A DNA stretch of 64,000 bases from Hyphomicrobiales bacterium (GTDB lineage: Bacteria > Pseudomonadota > Alphaproteobacteria > Rhizobiales > Rhizobiaceae): contig UCIV01000040.1 of the NCBI GenBank assembly GCA_900472575.1, forward strand, positions 1-64,000. The letters run 5' to 3'. A model generated the notes under the pieces. That model did not search any database and had not been told where the DNA came from. It saw nothing but the letters and a program-made list of their open reading frames with translations. Shown here one piece after another: positions 56,546 to 64,000 of the stretch; position 1 is the stretch's first letter, and the number at the start of each line of letters is the position of its first letter. The position numbers and the translations under genes were made by a program.

Positions 56546-57370
56546 TCACCTTTCCGCGCCGCGGATCGCCAGATGCTCGTCGCGGACGCGCCTCAACTCG
56601 GCGCGCTTGGTGGTGAGGGATGCGGCGATGACGCCGATCGTTACAAGACCAATGAGGATGGTGCAGATGGCGTTGATTTCCGGCGTCACACCGAGGCGGA
56701 CCTGCGAATAGATCTTGATCGGCAGCGTCGTTGCGCCCGGGCCGGTGTTGAAGCTTGCGATGACGAGATCATCAAGCGACAGGGTGAAGGCGAGCATCCA
56801 GCCGGCGATGACGGCCGGGAATATCAGCGGCAGAGTGATCTTGAAGAAGGTTTTGACCGGCGGACAACCGAGATCGAGCGCCGCCTCTTCCAAACTGCGG
56901 TCGAAGGTCAACAACCGCGACTGCACGACGATCGCCACATAACACATGGTGAAGGTCGTGTGGGCGATGGTGACCGTCCAGAAACCGCGATCGACACCCA
57001 TGGCGACGAAGAGCAGTAGCAGCGACAGGCCGGTGATGACTTCCGGCATGACCAGCGGGGCATAAATCATGCCCGAGAAGGCCATGCGGCCGGGGAAGCG
57101 GGCAAACCGGGTGAGCGCGAGTGCGGCCATCGTGCCGAGGATGGTGCCCAAGGTGGCGCTGAGCACGCCGACGCGGGCCGTCACCCAGGCCGCATCCATC
57201 AGACCCTGGTTCGACCACATGGCGGAGTACCAGTTCAGCGAAAACCCACCCCAGACCGTGACCAGCCTTGACGCGTTGAACGAGTAGACGATCAGGATGA
57301 TGATCGGGATATAGAGAAAGGCGAACCCGAGGGTGAGCACGGTGGCGTCGAAACGGGGAGATCTCATCAT
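56546..57370 (-). CDS. potI: Polyamine ABC transporter permease, PotI/PotC type
   Basis: This 274-residue permease has six predicted membrane helices and the cytoplasmic EAA-type loop EEAALDLGCPPVKTFFKITL that docks on the ATPase. It is the last gene of the potFGHI order. Its ATG overlaps the stop of the preceding permease gene by four bases, so the two are translationally coupled. It should form the inner-membrane channel for putrescine or spermidine with PotH. Confidence 0.9.
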   Translation of the reverse strand: MMRSPRFDATVLTLGFAFLYIPIIILIVYSFNASRLVTVWGGFSLNWYSAMWSNQGLMDAAWVTARVGVLSATLGTILGTMAALALTRFARFPGRMAFSGMIYAPLVMPEVITGLSLLLLFVAMGVDRGFWTVTIAHTTFTMCYVAIVVQSRLLTFDRSLEEAALDLGCPPVKTFFKITLPLIFPAVIAGWMLAFTLSLDDLVIASFNTGPGATTLPIKIYSQVRLGVTPEINAICTILIGLVTIGVIAASLTTKRAELRRVRDEHLAIRGAER

Positions 57371-58293
57371 ACCACCTTCTTCTGCTGGTTCTGGAAGATC
57401 ATGATCGGCACGACCAGCATGATCAGCAGGATGACGGCGACGGCGGAGGCGAGCGGCCAGTCACGATTGCCGAAGAATTCCGTCCAGAGCGTCTTGCCGA
57501 TCATCAGCGTATCGGCGCCGCCCAAAAGATCAGGGATGACGAATTCGCCAGTAATCGGGATGAAGCAGATCATCGCACCGGCGATGACGCCCGGCATGGA
57601 GAGCGGGAAGGTGATCTTCCAGAAGGCTTTCCACGGAGGGCAGCCGAGATCGCTCGCCGCTTCCAGCAGCGAATTGTCCATCTTTTCCAGCGCCGAATAG
57701 AGCGGCAGGACCATGAAGGGCAGATAGGAATAGACGATGCCGATGAAGACGGCGTAATCGGTGCGGAAGATCTGCACCTGCTGATCCGGTCCCATAAGGC
57801 CAACTGTCTGGAGGAGAAGCGTCAGCAGGCCATCGGGCTTGAGGATGCCGATCCAGGCGTAGACGCGGATGAGGAACGAGGTCCAGAAGGGCAGGACCAC
57901 CAGCATGACCAGCGTCGGGCGGATCGAGGTCGGGGCGCGGGCCATGGCGAGCGCCATCGGGTAACCGATCAAGAGAAGCAGCAGCGTCGAGATGGCCGCA
58001 ATCCTGAGCGATGACAGATAGGAGAGGATGTAGAGCGAGTCCGACGTCAAGAAGATGTAATTTTCAAAGTCGAGCTGCGAGATAAAATCGCCGACTGCGC
58101 CAACCCCTTCAAATAAAGGTCTATAAGGCGGCATCGCTTGGGCATAATCCGACAGCGAGATCTTGAAGATGATTAGGAACGGCGCGACGAAGAACAGTAT
58201 GAGCCAGACATAGGGCACGACGACCACCAGCCAGCGCGTCCACGATGGGCCGCCTGCATTGGTGACAGGATTGGCTTCAGCGACATTGGCCAT
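57367..58293 (-). CDS. potH: Polyamine ABC transporter permease, PotH/PotB type
   Basis: This 308-residue permease has six or more membrane helices (first near 25-45, VVVVPYVWLILFFVAPFLII) and the EAA loop EAASDLGCPPWKAFWKITFP. GGGGAGCG precedes the ATG. It pairs with the downstream permease in the polyamine importer. The 15-base spacing from the ATPase gene shows one operon. Confidence 0.9.
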   Translation of the reverse strand: MANVAEANPVTNAGGPSWTRWLVVVVPYVWLILFFVAPFLIIFKISLSDYAQAMPPYRPLFEGVGAVGDFISQLDFENYIFLTSDSLYILSYLSSLRIAAISTLLLLLIGYPMALAMARAPTSIRPTLVMLVVLPFWTSFLIRVYAWIGILKPDGLLTLLLQTVGLMGPDQQVQIFRTDYAVFIGIVYSYLPFMVLPLYSALEKMDNSLLEAASDLGCPPWKAFWKITFPLSMPGVIAGAMICFIPITGEFVIPDLLGGADTLMIGKTLWTEFFGNRDWPLASAVAVILLIMLVVPIMIFQNQQKKVV

Positions 58294-58308
58294 GTTCGCT
58301 CCCCTTCC

Positions 58309-59466
58309 CTATCTTGTCAGGACGAGGCCGGCATCGCGCGACCAGGTGAGCCAGACCATATCTCCAAAGGTGATCGGCCGGTCGACGAGGCGCGAAACAT
58401 TGGCCTGTGCGGCACGAAAGAAACGACCATCTTCGGAACGGACGATGAAAAGCGAAAAGTCACCGAGATAGCCGATATCCCAGACCTCGCCGTAAAAAGC
58501 ATTGGCGGACGTGTCGGCCGGGGCATCCAGCGAAATACGAACCTTTTCCGGGCGAACAGCGAAGGCGACGTGGTCGTCCTTCACCGCCTGGCATTCCTGA
58601 TCGACGGCGATCGACAGGCCTTCGCTTTCGATCCTTACCGTGCCCGGTGCGCCGAGCGCGCTTGCGGTCTCGGCAATCTTGCCTTCGATGATGTTGATGT
58701 CGCCGATGAAATCCGCGACGTAGCGGCTGTTCGGCGCCTCGTAGATTTCAGCCGGTGTCGCCACCTGCATGATGATGCCCTTGTCCATGACGGCGATCCG
58801 GTCGGACACGGTCATCGCCTCTTCCTGGTCGTGGGTGACGATCAGGAAGGTCATGCCGAGCGTGTGCTGCAGGTCCATCAGCTCGAACTGGGTTTCCTCG
58901 CGCAGCTTCTTGTCGAGTGCGCCGAGCGGTTCGTCGAGCAGCAGCACCTTCGGGCGTTTGGCAAGCGAACGGGCGAGTGCGACGCGCTGGCGCTGGCCGC
59001 CGGAAAGCTGGTTCGGCTTGCGCTTGGCGAACTGTTCCAGCTTGACGAGCTTGAGCAGTTCCTGAACGCGGGCAGTGATCTCGCCCTTCGGCATATTGTC
59101 CTGTTCGAGGCCGAAGGCGATGTTCTTCTCCACCGTCATATGCGGGAAGAGCGCGTAGGACTGGAACATCATATTCGTCGGGCGGCGATAGGGCGGCACG
59201 CCGCGAATATCCTGACCCTGCAGGAGAATCCGGCCTTCCGTCGGCTCCTCGAAGCCGGCGAGCATGCGCATCAGCGTCGTTTTTCCGCAGCCGGAAGGGC
59301 CAAGCAGCGAGAAGAATTCCTTCTCGTAGATATCAAGCGTGAGGTTGTCGACGGCAACAAAATCGCCGAAGCGTTTGGTGATATTCTCGAAGCGGATGAA
59401 GGGGACCGCATTCGGATCGGTCCAGGGAGAGAATTTGCGTTTTACCGGTCCGAGAGTTTTCGCCAT
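58309..59466 (-). CDS. potG: Polyamine ABC transporter ATP-binding protein
   Basis: This 385-residue ATPase has Walker A GPSGCGKTT, the signature LSGGQRQRVALARSLAKRPK, Walker B LLLDEPLGALD and the switch histidine in LIVTHDQEE, followed by a TOBE domain of about 100 residues. The opening (FIRFENITKRFGDFVAVDNL) is typical of PotG/PotA. It powers import by the two permeases encoded downstream. Confidence 0.92.
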   Translation of the reverse strand: MAKTLGPVKRKFSPWTDPNAVPFIRFENITKRFGDFVAVDNLTLDIYEKEFFSLLGPSGCGKTTLMRMLAGFEEPTEGRILLQGQDIRGVPPYRRPTNMMFQSYALFPHMTVEKNIAFGLEQDNMPKGEITARVQELLKLVKLEQFAKRKPNQLSGGQRQRVALARSLAKRPKVLLLDEPLGALDKKLREETQFELMDLQHTLGMTFLIVTHDQEEAMTVSDRIAVMDKGIIMQVATPAEIYEAPNSRYVADFIGDINIIEGKIAETASALGAPGTVRIESEGLSIAVDQECQAVKDDHVAFAVRPEKVRISLDAPADTSANAFYGEVWDIGYLGDFSLFIVRSEDGRFFRAAQANVSRLVDRPITFGDMVWLTWSRDAGLVLTR

Positions 59467-59498
59467 GCCTTGCCCCGCTTGCGATCCTTGGAAAATGA

Positions 59499-59522
59499 AA
59501 GGGCGGGTAAAAGCCCGCCCTT
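59499..59522 (-). terminator. Attenuator hairpin between potF and potG
   Basis: AAGGGCGGG and CCCGCCCTT form a nine-pair stem followed by TCATTTTCC on the minus strand, 14 bases after the potF stop. A partial terminator here would give more binding protein than transporter, as is usual for such operons. Confidence 0.75.
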
Positions 59523-59535
59523 GGATTGTCAGCTA

Positions 59536-60630
59536 TCAGCTGCCGGTCTTGATCTGCGTCCAGACCCGGTTCAGCACGCGCTGTTCCTTGGGTCCGTAAG
59601 GCGAGATGGTGAAGAGCTTTGCCACCACATCTTCCGGCGGATAGACCGACGGATTTTCCAGCACTTCCTTATCGACGAACTTCTGCGAGGCAAGGTTGCC
59701 GTTGGCATACTGGACATAGTTGGAGGCCTTGGCGATGACTTCCGGCTTCATCAGGTAGTTGATGAAGGCGTGCGCCTCTTCGACATTCTTCGCATCCGCC
59801 GGGATCGCGAGGTTGTCGAACCACATATAGGTGCCTTCCTTGGGGATGACGAACTCGACCTTGACGCCGTTGCCAGCTTCTTCGGCGCGCGACTTCGCCT
59901 GCAGCACGTCGCCCGACCAACCGATGGTGATGCAGCTGTCGCCGTTGGCGAGTTCATCGATATAGGCCGAGGCGTTGAACGTCTTCACGAAGGGACGGAT
60001 CTTCTTGAAGACCTCGCCGCCGGCTTCCAGATCGGCAGTTTCCTTGCTGTCCGGGTTCTTGCCGACATAGTTCATGGCGATGGCGAAAGTCTCGTCGGAG
60101 GCATCGAGAATGTTGATGCCGCAGGACTTCAGCTTTTCTGCGTTCTCCGGCTTGAACAGGACGTCCCAGCTGTCGATCGGCACATCGCCGAGCGCTGCCT
60201 TCACCTTGTCGACATTATAGCCGATGCCGGTGGTGCCCCACATGTAGTTGACGGCATATTCGTTGCCAGGATCATATTTTGCCAGACGCTCAGACACGAG
60301 CGGCCACATGTTGGTGAGGTTCGGCAGCTTCGACTTGTCGAGCTTCTGGAACACTCCGGCCGTGATCTGGCGGGCAAGGAACGGACCGGTCGGAACAACG
60401 ACGTCATAACCCGAGCCGCCGGCAAGCAGCTTGGTTTCCACGAGATCATTGCTGTCAAAGACGTCGTAAACGACCTTGATGCCTGTTTCCTTGGTGAAAT
60501 CCTCGAGAATGGACTCATCGATATAGTCCGACCAGTTATAGACGTGGACGACCTTTTCCTGCGCAAAAGCGGAGGAGCCAAGGGCGGTAACAGCAAGTGC
60601 CGCCGCCATTCCAAGCAGGTGGGTTCTCAT
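59536..60630 (-). CDS. potF: Putrescine-type periplasmic binding protein
   Basis: This 364-residue protein has a cleavable signal peptide (about 1-23, HLLGMAAALAVTALGSSAFA). It begins the mature chain with VVHVYNWSDYIDESILEDFT, the hallmark of PotD/PotF, and carries GYDVVVPTGPFLARQITAGV. ATG 60630 follows AGGAGAAA; a longer frame to 60783 is rejected. It binds putrescine or spermidine in the periplasm and delivers it to the transporter. It leads the potFGHI operon. Confidence 0.92.
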   Translation of the reverse strand: MRTHLLGMAAALAVTALGSSAFAQEKVVHVYNWSDYIDESILEDFTKETGIKVVYDVFDSNDLVETKLLAGGSGYDVVVPTGPFLARQITAGVFQKLDKSKLPNLTNMWPLVSERLAKYDPGNEYAVNYMWGTTGIGYNVDKVKAALGDVPIDSWDVLFKPENAEKLKSCGINILDASDETFAIAMNYVGKNPDSKETADLEAGGEVFKKIRPFVKTFNASAYIDELANGDSCITIGWSGDVLQAKSRAEEAGNGVKVEFVIPKEGTYMWFDNLAIPADAKNVEEAHAFINYLMKPEVIAKASNYVQYANGNLASQKFVDKEVLENPSVYPPEDVVAKLFTISPYGPKEQRVLNRVWTQIKTGS

Positions 60631-60787
60631 GATTTCTCCTGTTTCTTTTTTCTCCGCGGGTGCCCCACGCAGGAATTCCCTCTGTATTTGAACGTGAGAG
60701 TAGAAAGGATTTTTACGACCTACAAGTGGGAATGTGCACTGCGGAATGACTTGCCCCCAAGGCTTGTCGTGCAAATTGCCCAAGGTG

Positions 60788-62203
60788 CTACTGAAAGTCG
60801 AAGGCGCTGAGGCCGGTCACCATTTCGTCAAGCCCGAGCGGGCGGGTGATCGGCGGCTCGGCACGCGACAGACAGGCCTTGCGCTCGCAGATGCGGCAGG
60901 CGGGGCCGGATTCGACGGCAAAGCCGGTGGCCGGCAGCGCCGCGGCATAGGCCACATCGGCTGCAAAGCCGATATCGCAACCGATGAGGATCGCCGTGCG
61001 TCGGATCCGCTCGCCGAAATCCGCCTGTGGACCTTCCAGCGTTCTCGACACGGTGAGAAAGGCGTCCTCTTCCGGCATCTCCACGCGATCGACGAGGATG
61101 CGGCCGGGCTCGGCAAAGGCGGAATGGATGCCGAGCTTGGGACAACGGCCGCCGAAACGCGACTGGGGGAACCCCTGCGCTCCGGCGCGGCGCACGACAT
61201 TGCCGGCATGATCCATCTCCATCAGGAAGAAAGGAATACCGGCAGCATCCGACCGACAGAGGGAGGTCAGGCGGTTTGCGGCCTGTTCGAAGGAGACATC
61301 GAAGCGGGCGCGCAGGATATCGATATCGTAACGGGCGCGCTGTGCGGCCGCCAGAACGGCCGCGTAGGGCATGAGCAGCGCATGCGCCGCATAACGGGCA
61401 AGCTCGAAACGGGCGATACGCCGGGCTTCTGCCGTCTGCAGGGACAGGCCATCCAGTTCTGCATCGATTTCCGCCGCCATTGCCAGCAACGCCACCTCGG
61501 TTGCCAGTTCCCGGTTGCGATCGAAGGGCGATAACCGCTCCGACAGGAAGAGCCGCATGCTGTGGCGATCGTATCGGCGGCGCAGGCTCGGCATGACATG
61601 GGAGGGAAGCGTGCGGACGGTTATGCCGCGCTCGTTCTTCAGCCAGGTGCGCAGGGCCGATGGCAGGTCGTCTCCGGCCGAAAAGGTCTTTGCCAGGGCC
61701 TCCGCCGCATCCTCCATGCGGGCGAAGAAATTCGGCCGGCGCTCCAGCGACTGGCGCACTTCATCCATCGGCATGCGGCTGCTACTGGTTGCCATTTCGC
61801 GGCCTTCGCTTGCCAGTAAGGCTGCGAGATCGGAAAGCCGGCCCGCCTGTTCGCGATAGGCGCGGTAGAGTTTTACGGTGGCAAGTGCGGCATTGGGGGC
61901 CGCTTCCGCCACTTCGACGATTTCCTGATCGCCGGGGATCTCGCCGGCCAGAAGCGGATCGGCAAACACTTCACGCAACTGGGGGACAAGCCCGCCGCCC
62001 TCTCCCTGGAGTGCATCGAGATCCACCTTGTAGGTGGAGGCGAGTTTCAACAACAGCTGCACCGTCAGCGGCCGCTGGTTGCGCTCGATCAGATTGAGAT
62101 AGGAGGGCGAGATTTCCAGAGCGCCTGCCATGGCCGTCTGGGTCAGACCAAGCCCGAGCCGGACCCGCCTGACGCGGCCTCCCGCAAATACCTTCCGCTC
62201 CAC
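60788..62203 (-). CDS. ScfR/RamB-type short-chain fatty acyl regulator
   Basis: This 471-residue regulator has an N-terminal XRE helix-turn-helix (about 8-62, LGLTQTAMAGALEISPSYLN). A long middle domain related to ImmA/IrrE-type regulators follows, and the C-terminal part has cysteines in ACRICERKACLSR that may bind metal or a cluster. Such proteins (RamB, ScfR) control acetate and propionate use. Here it is divergent from isocitrate lyase, the glyoxylate-shunt gene, so control of aceA is likely. Confidence 0.85.
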   Translation of the reverse strand: MERKVFAGGRVRRVRLGLGLTQTAMAGALEISPSYLNLIERNQRPLTVQLLLKLASTYKVDLDALQGEGGGLVPQLREVFADPLLAGEIPGDQEIVEVAEAAPNAALATVKLYRAYREQAGRLSDLAALLASEGREMATSSSRMPMDEVRQSLERRPNFFARMEDAAEALAKTFSAGDDLPSALRTWLKNERGITVRTLPSHVMPSLRRRYDRHSMRLFLSERLSPFDRNRELATEVALLAMAAEIDAELDGLSLQTAEARRIARFELARYAAHALLMPYAAVLAAAQRARYDIDILRARFDVSFEQAANRLTSLCRSDAAGIPFFLMEMDHAGNVVRRAGAQGFPQSRFGGRCPKLGIHSAFAEPGRILVDRVEMPEEDAFLTVSRTLEGPQADFGERIRRTAILIGCDIGFAADVAYAAALPATGFAVESGPACRICERKACLSRAEPPITRPLGLDEMVTGLSAFDFQ

Positions 62204-62403
62204 TATAGACCTCCTCCTGTCAAAGTTTTACGCGGCGTCGATTTTTACAATATTTACAAAACTCATCCCGATTCTGTGTAAGTCGTGACATCGTAACTTC
62301 TTTTATATCATGTACTTATAGAATTAACATTCGTCATTCTGTAAATCTTTCACATGAGCTTTCGGGCCTGATCCAAAGTTCAAAACCAGTGGGAGAGAGA
62401 CAG
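62204..62403. promoter_or_regulatory. Divergent aceA/regulator control region
   Basis: This AT-rich 200-base gap holds repeated TTTACA-type words: TTTTTACAATATTTACAAA near 62240-62258 and an inverted TGTAAAT near 62340. These could be binding sites for the adjacent regulator. GGGAGAGAGA before 62404 is the aceA ribosome site. Confidence 0.4.
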
Positions 62404-63693
62404 ATGACAGATTTTTACAAGCTCGTTGCCAATGCGCCTGAAGGCCGGTTCGACGGGATCACCCGCCCCTATTCGGCTGAGGACGTTGAGCGGCTGCGCG
62501 GCTCGATCGAGATCCGTTATTCGCTGGCGGAAAAGGGCGCCAACCGGCTGTGGGAGCTGTTGAAAAGCGAGGACTTCGTCAATGCGCTCGGCGCCATGAC
62601 TGGCAATCAGGCGATGCAGCAGGTGCGTGCCGGGCTGAAGGCCATATATCTCTCCGGCTGGCAGGTGGCGGCCGACAGCAATACCGCGTCTTCCATGTAT
62701 CCCGACCAGTCGCTCTATCCGGCCAATGCCGCGCCGGAACTGGCGCGGCGGATCAACCGCACACTGCAGCGCGCCGACCAGATCGAGACTTCCGAGGGCA
62801 AGGGGCTTTCGGTCGAGACGTGGTTTGCGCCGATCGTTGCCGATGCAGAAGCAGGCTTCGGCGGGCCGCTCAATGCGTTCGAGATCATGAAAGCGTTTAT
62901 CGAGGCCGGCGCTGCGGGTGTGCATTTCGAGGACCAGCTGGCGTCTGAAAAGAAATGCGGCCATCTGGGCGGCAAGGTGCTGATCCCGACCGCAGCGCAT
63001 ATCCGCAACCTGACCGCGGCGCGGCTTGCAGCCGATGTCATGGGCGTACCGACGCTGGTGATTGCCCGCACGGATGCGGAAGCGGCAAAGCTTCTAACCT
63101 CGGATATCGACGAGCGCGACCAGCCCTTTGTCGATTATGATGCCGGGAGGACGGCGGAAGGTTTCTATCGCGTCAAGAACGGGCTGGAGCCCTGCATTGC
63201 ACGTGCCGTCGCTTATGCTCCGCATTGCGACCTGATCTGGTGCGAGACATCGAAACCGGATCTGGAGCAGGCGCGCAAGTTTGCCGAGGGCGTGCACCGC
63301 GAACATCCGAGCAAGATGCTGGCTTACAATTGCTCACCGTCGTTCAACTGGAAAAAGAACCTCGACGACGCGACGATCGCAAAATTCCAGCGGGAGCTGG
63401 GGGCGATGGGCTACAAGTTCCAGTTCATTACGCTCGCCGGGTTCCACCAGCTGAATTTCGGCATGTTCGAACTTTCGCGCGGTTACAAGGACCGGCAGAT
63501 GGCCGCCTATTCCGAGCTGCAGGAGGCGGAATTCGCCTCCGAGATCAACGGATATACGGCGACCAAACACCAGCGCGAAGTCGGCACCGGTTATTTCGAT
63601 GCCGTGTCGATGGCGATCACCGGCGGGCTGTCGTCGACGACCGCCATGGGAGAGTCCACCGAGCATGCACAGTTCCGGCCGGCGGCGGAGTGA
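62404..63693 (+). CDS. aceA: Isocitrate lyase
   Basis: This 429-residue enzyme cleaves isocitrate to glyoxylate and succinate, the first step of the glyoxylate shunt needed for growth on acetate, fatty acids or polyhydroxybutyrate. It has the signature KKCGHLGGKVLIPTAAHIRN with the catalytic cysteine, ADAEAGFGGPLNAFEIMKAF and YNCSPSFNWKK. ATG 62404 follows a purine-rich ribosome site. It is divergent from the ScfR/RamB-type regulator. Confidence 0.97.
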   Translation: MTDFYKLVANAPEGRFDGITRPYSAEDVERLRGSIEIRYSLAEKGANRLWELLKSEDFVNALGAMTGNQAMQQVRAGLKAIYLSGWQVAADSNTASSMYPDQSLYPANAAPELARRINRTLQRADQIETSEGKGLSVETWFAPIVADAEAGFGGPLNAFEIMKAFIEAGAAGVHFEDQLASEKKCGHLGGKVLIPTAAHIRNLTAARLAADVMGVPTLVIARTDAEAAKLLTSDIDERDQPFVDYDAGRTAEGFYRVKNGLEPCIARAVAYAPHCDLIWCETSKPDLEQARKFAEGVHREHPSKMLAYNCSPSFNWKKNLDDATIAKFQRELGAMGYKFQFITLAGFHQLNFGMFELSRGYKDRQMAAYSELQEAEFASEINGYTATKHQREVGTGYFDAVSMAITGGLSSTTAMGESTEHAQFRPAAE

Positions 63694-63706
63694 GCCGCAA
63701 AGTCCC

Positions 63707-63837
63707 CTCCCCACCCTCCCCACAAGGGGGAGGGCTTAACCCAGCCTCACCGCCAGTGCTCACAGGTGAAATGGGCGGCTGCCGCGATTTTTCTCCCCCC
63801 TTGTGGGGGAGATGGCCGGCAGGCCAGAGGGGGACTT
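63707..63837. repeat. RIME-like intergenic mosaic element
   Basis: CCTCCCCACAAGGGGGAGG forms a short hairpin and, about 70 bases on, CTCCCCCCTTGTGGGGGAG forms another, followed by GCCGGCAGGCCAGAGG. These blocks are the complement of those at 25718-25802 and are typical of rhizobial intergenic mosaic elements. The element lies between aceA and the next gene. Confidence 0.6.
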
Positions 63838-63908
63838 CGCAATCCTCAAAAGGCTCACGGCAACAAGAGATATCAAGACCACCAAACCCAACGAAAGGAG
63901 ACCCCGAA

Positions 63909-64000
63909 ATGACGATCCAGGCACCCATCAAGACCCATGTAAAAGAACGGGCGGAGGAGCAGGCAAGCGCCATGACCGCCGATCAGCAGGCAGCGATCCG
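63909..64000 (+). CDS. Start of an unknown gene, cut by the window edge
   Basis: ATG 63909 follows AAAGGAGACC, a strong ribosome site, and opens MTIQAPIKTHVKERAEEQAS and then AMTADQQAAI before the window ends. The visible 30 residues are charged and helical, with no known motif. Its position after aceA suggests a possible but unproven link with that gene. Confidence 0.6.
   Translation, partial: MTIQAPIKTHVKERAEEQASAMTADQQAAI

Noticed and set aside
58570..60810. 746-residue plus-strand frame opposite potG/potF
   Set aside because: It is antisense to two well-recognised transporter genes.

Overview
The window reads as a chromosomal segment of a Rhizobiaceae alphaproteobacterium (Agrobacterium/Rhizobium/Allorhizobium type). 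The main pointers are a clear RirA iron regulator, an alphaproteobacterial tRNA-His with A73 and no G-1, rhizobial intergenic mosaic-type repeats, a very large PAS sensor kinase of the PdhS type, and GC-rich core metabolism genes with matching codon use. Species cannot be fixed from sequence reading alone.

Region 1 (about 1-24.8 kb) is an accessory defence island. It opens with decayed coding remnants, a DUF3102-like protein and an HNH-endonuclease pseudogene with a premature stop that is cut off at about 2434. Three defence-type modules follow. Module 1 (2534-9600) is a four-gene operon: Mrr-like nuclease, MmeI-like DNA methyltransferase, SF2 helicase and GIY-YIG nuclease. Module 2 (9828-18326) is a 2506-residue fusion of a DnaG-type primase (CHC2 zinc finger plus Toprim), a reverse transcriptase with YVDD, a long unassigned middle and a nitrilase domain, followed three bases later by a DEDDh exonuclease. 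Module 3 (18962-24193, opposite strand) is a 1743-residue STAND/NACHT-type ATPase with an N-terminal nucleoside-phosphorylase-like effector. A 15-base near-palindrome, CGGAAATWATTKCCG, lies at each of the four module edges (2426, 9611, 18564, 24572). Around module 3 it sits inside a direct repeat of about 156 bases. No integrase or transposase was seen. Module 2 is my best candidate for an under-described system.

Region 2 (24.8-43.2 kb) is core metabolism and regulation: rRNA pseudouridine synthase, PrmB, a FAD amine/amino-acid oxidoreductase, gamma-glutamylputrescine synthetase and oxidase (puuA-puuB), a TetR regulator, gluconokinase, an AbrB-family membrane protein, RirA with a probable Irr box, a 42-residue membrane protein, methylmalonate-semialdehyde dehydrogenase divergent from a LysR regulator, a small XRE-like protein, a short-form pyruvate kinase and a phosphoketolase.

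Region 3 (43.2-64 kb) carries a chemoreceptor, an SDR/AraC divergent pair, tRNA-His, a phasin, the PdhS-like kinase, acetoacetyl-CoA ligase, an AsmA protein, the potFGHI polyamine transporter, a ScfR/RamB-type regulator, isocitrate lyase and the start of one more gene. Themes are storage-carbon use (phasin, acetoacetyl-CoA ligase, glyoxylate shunt) and polyamine import plus catabolism (potFGHI with puuAB).
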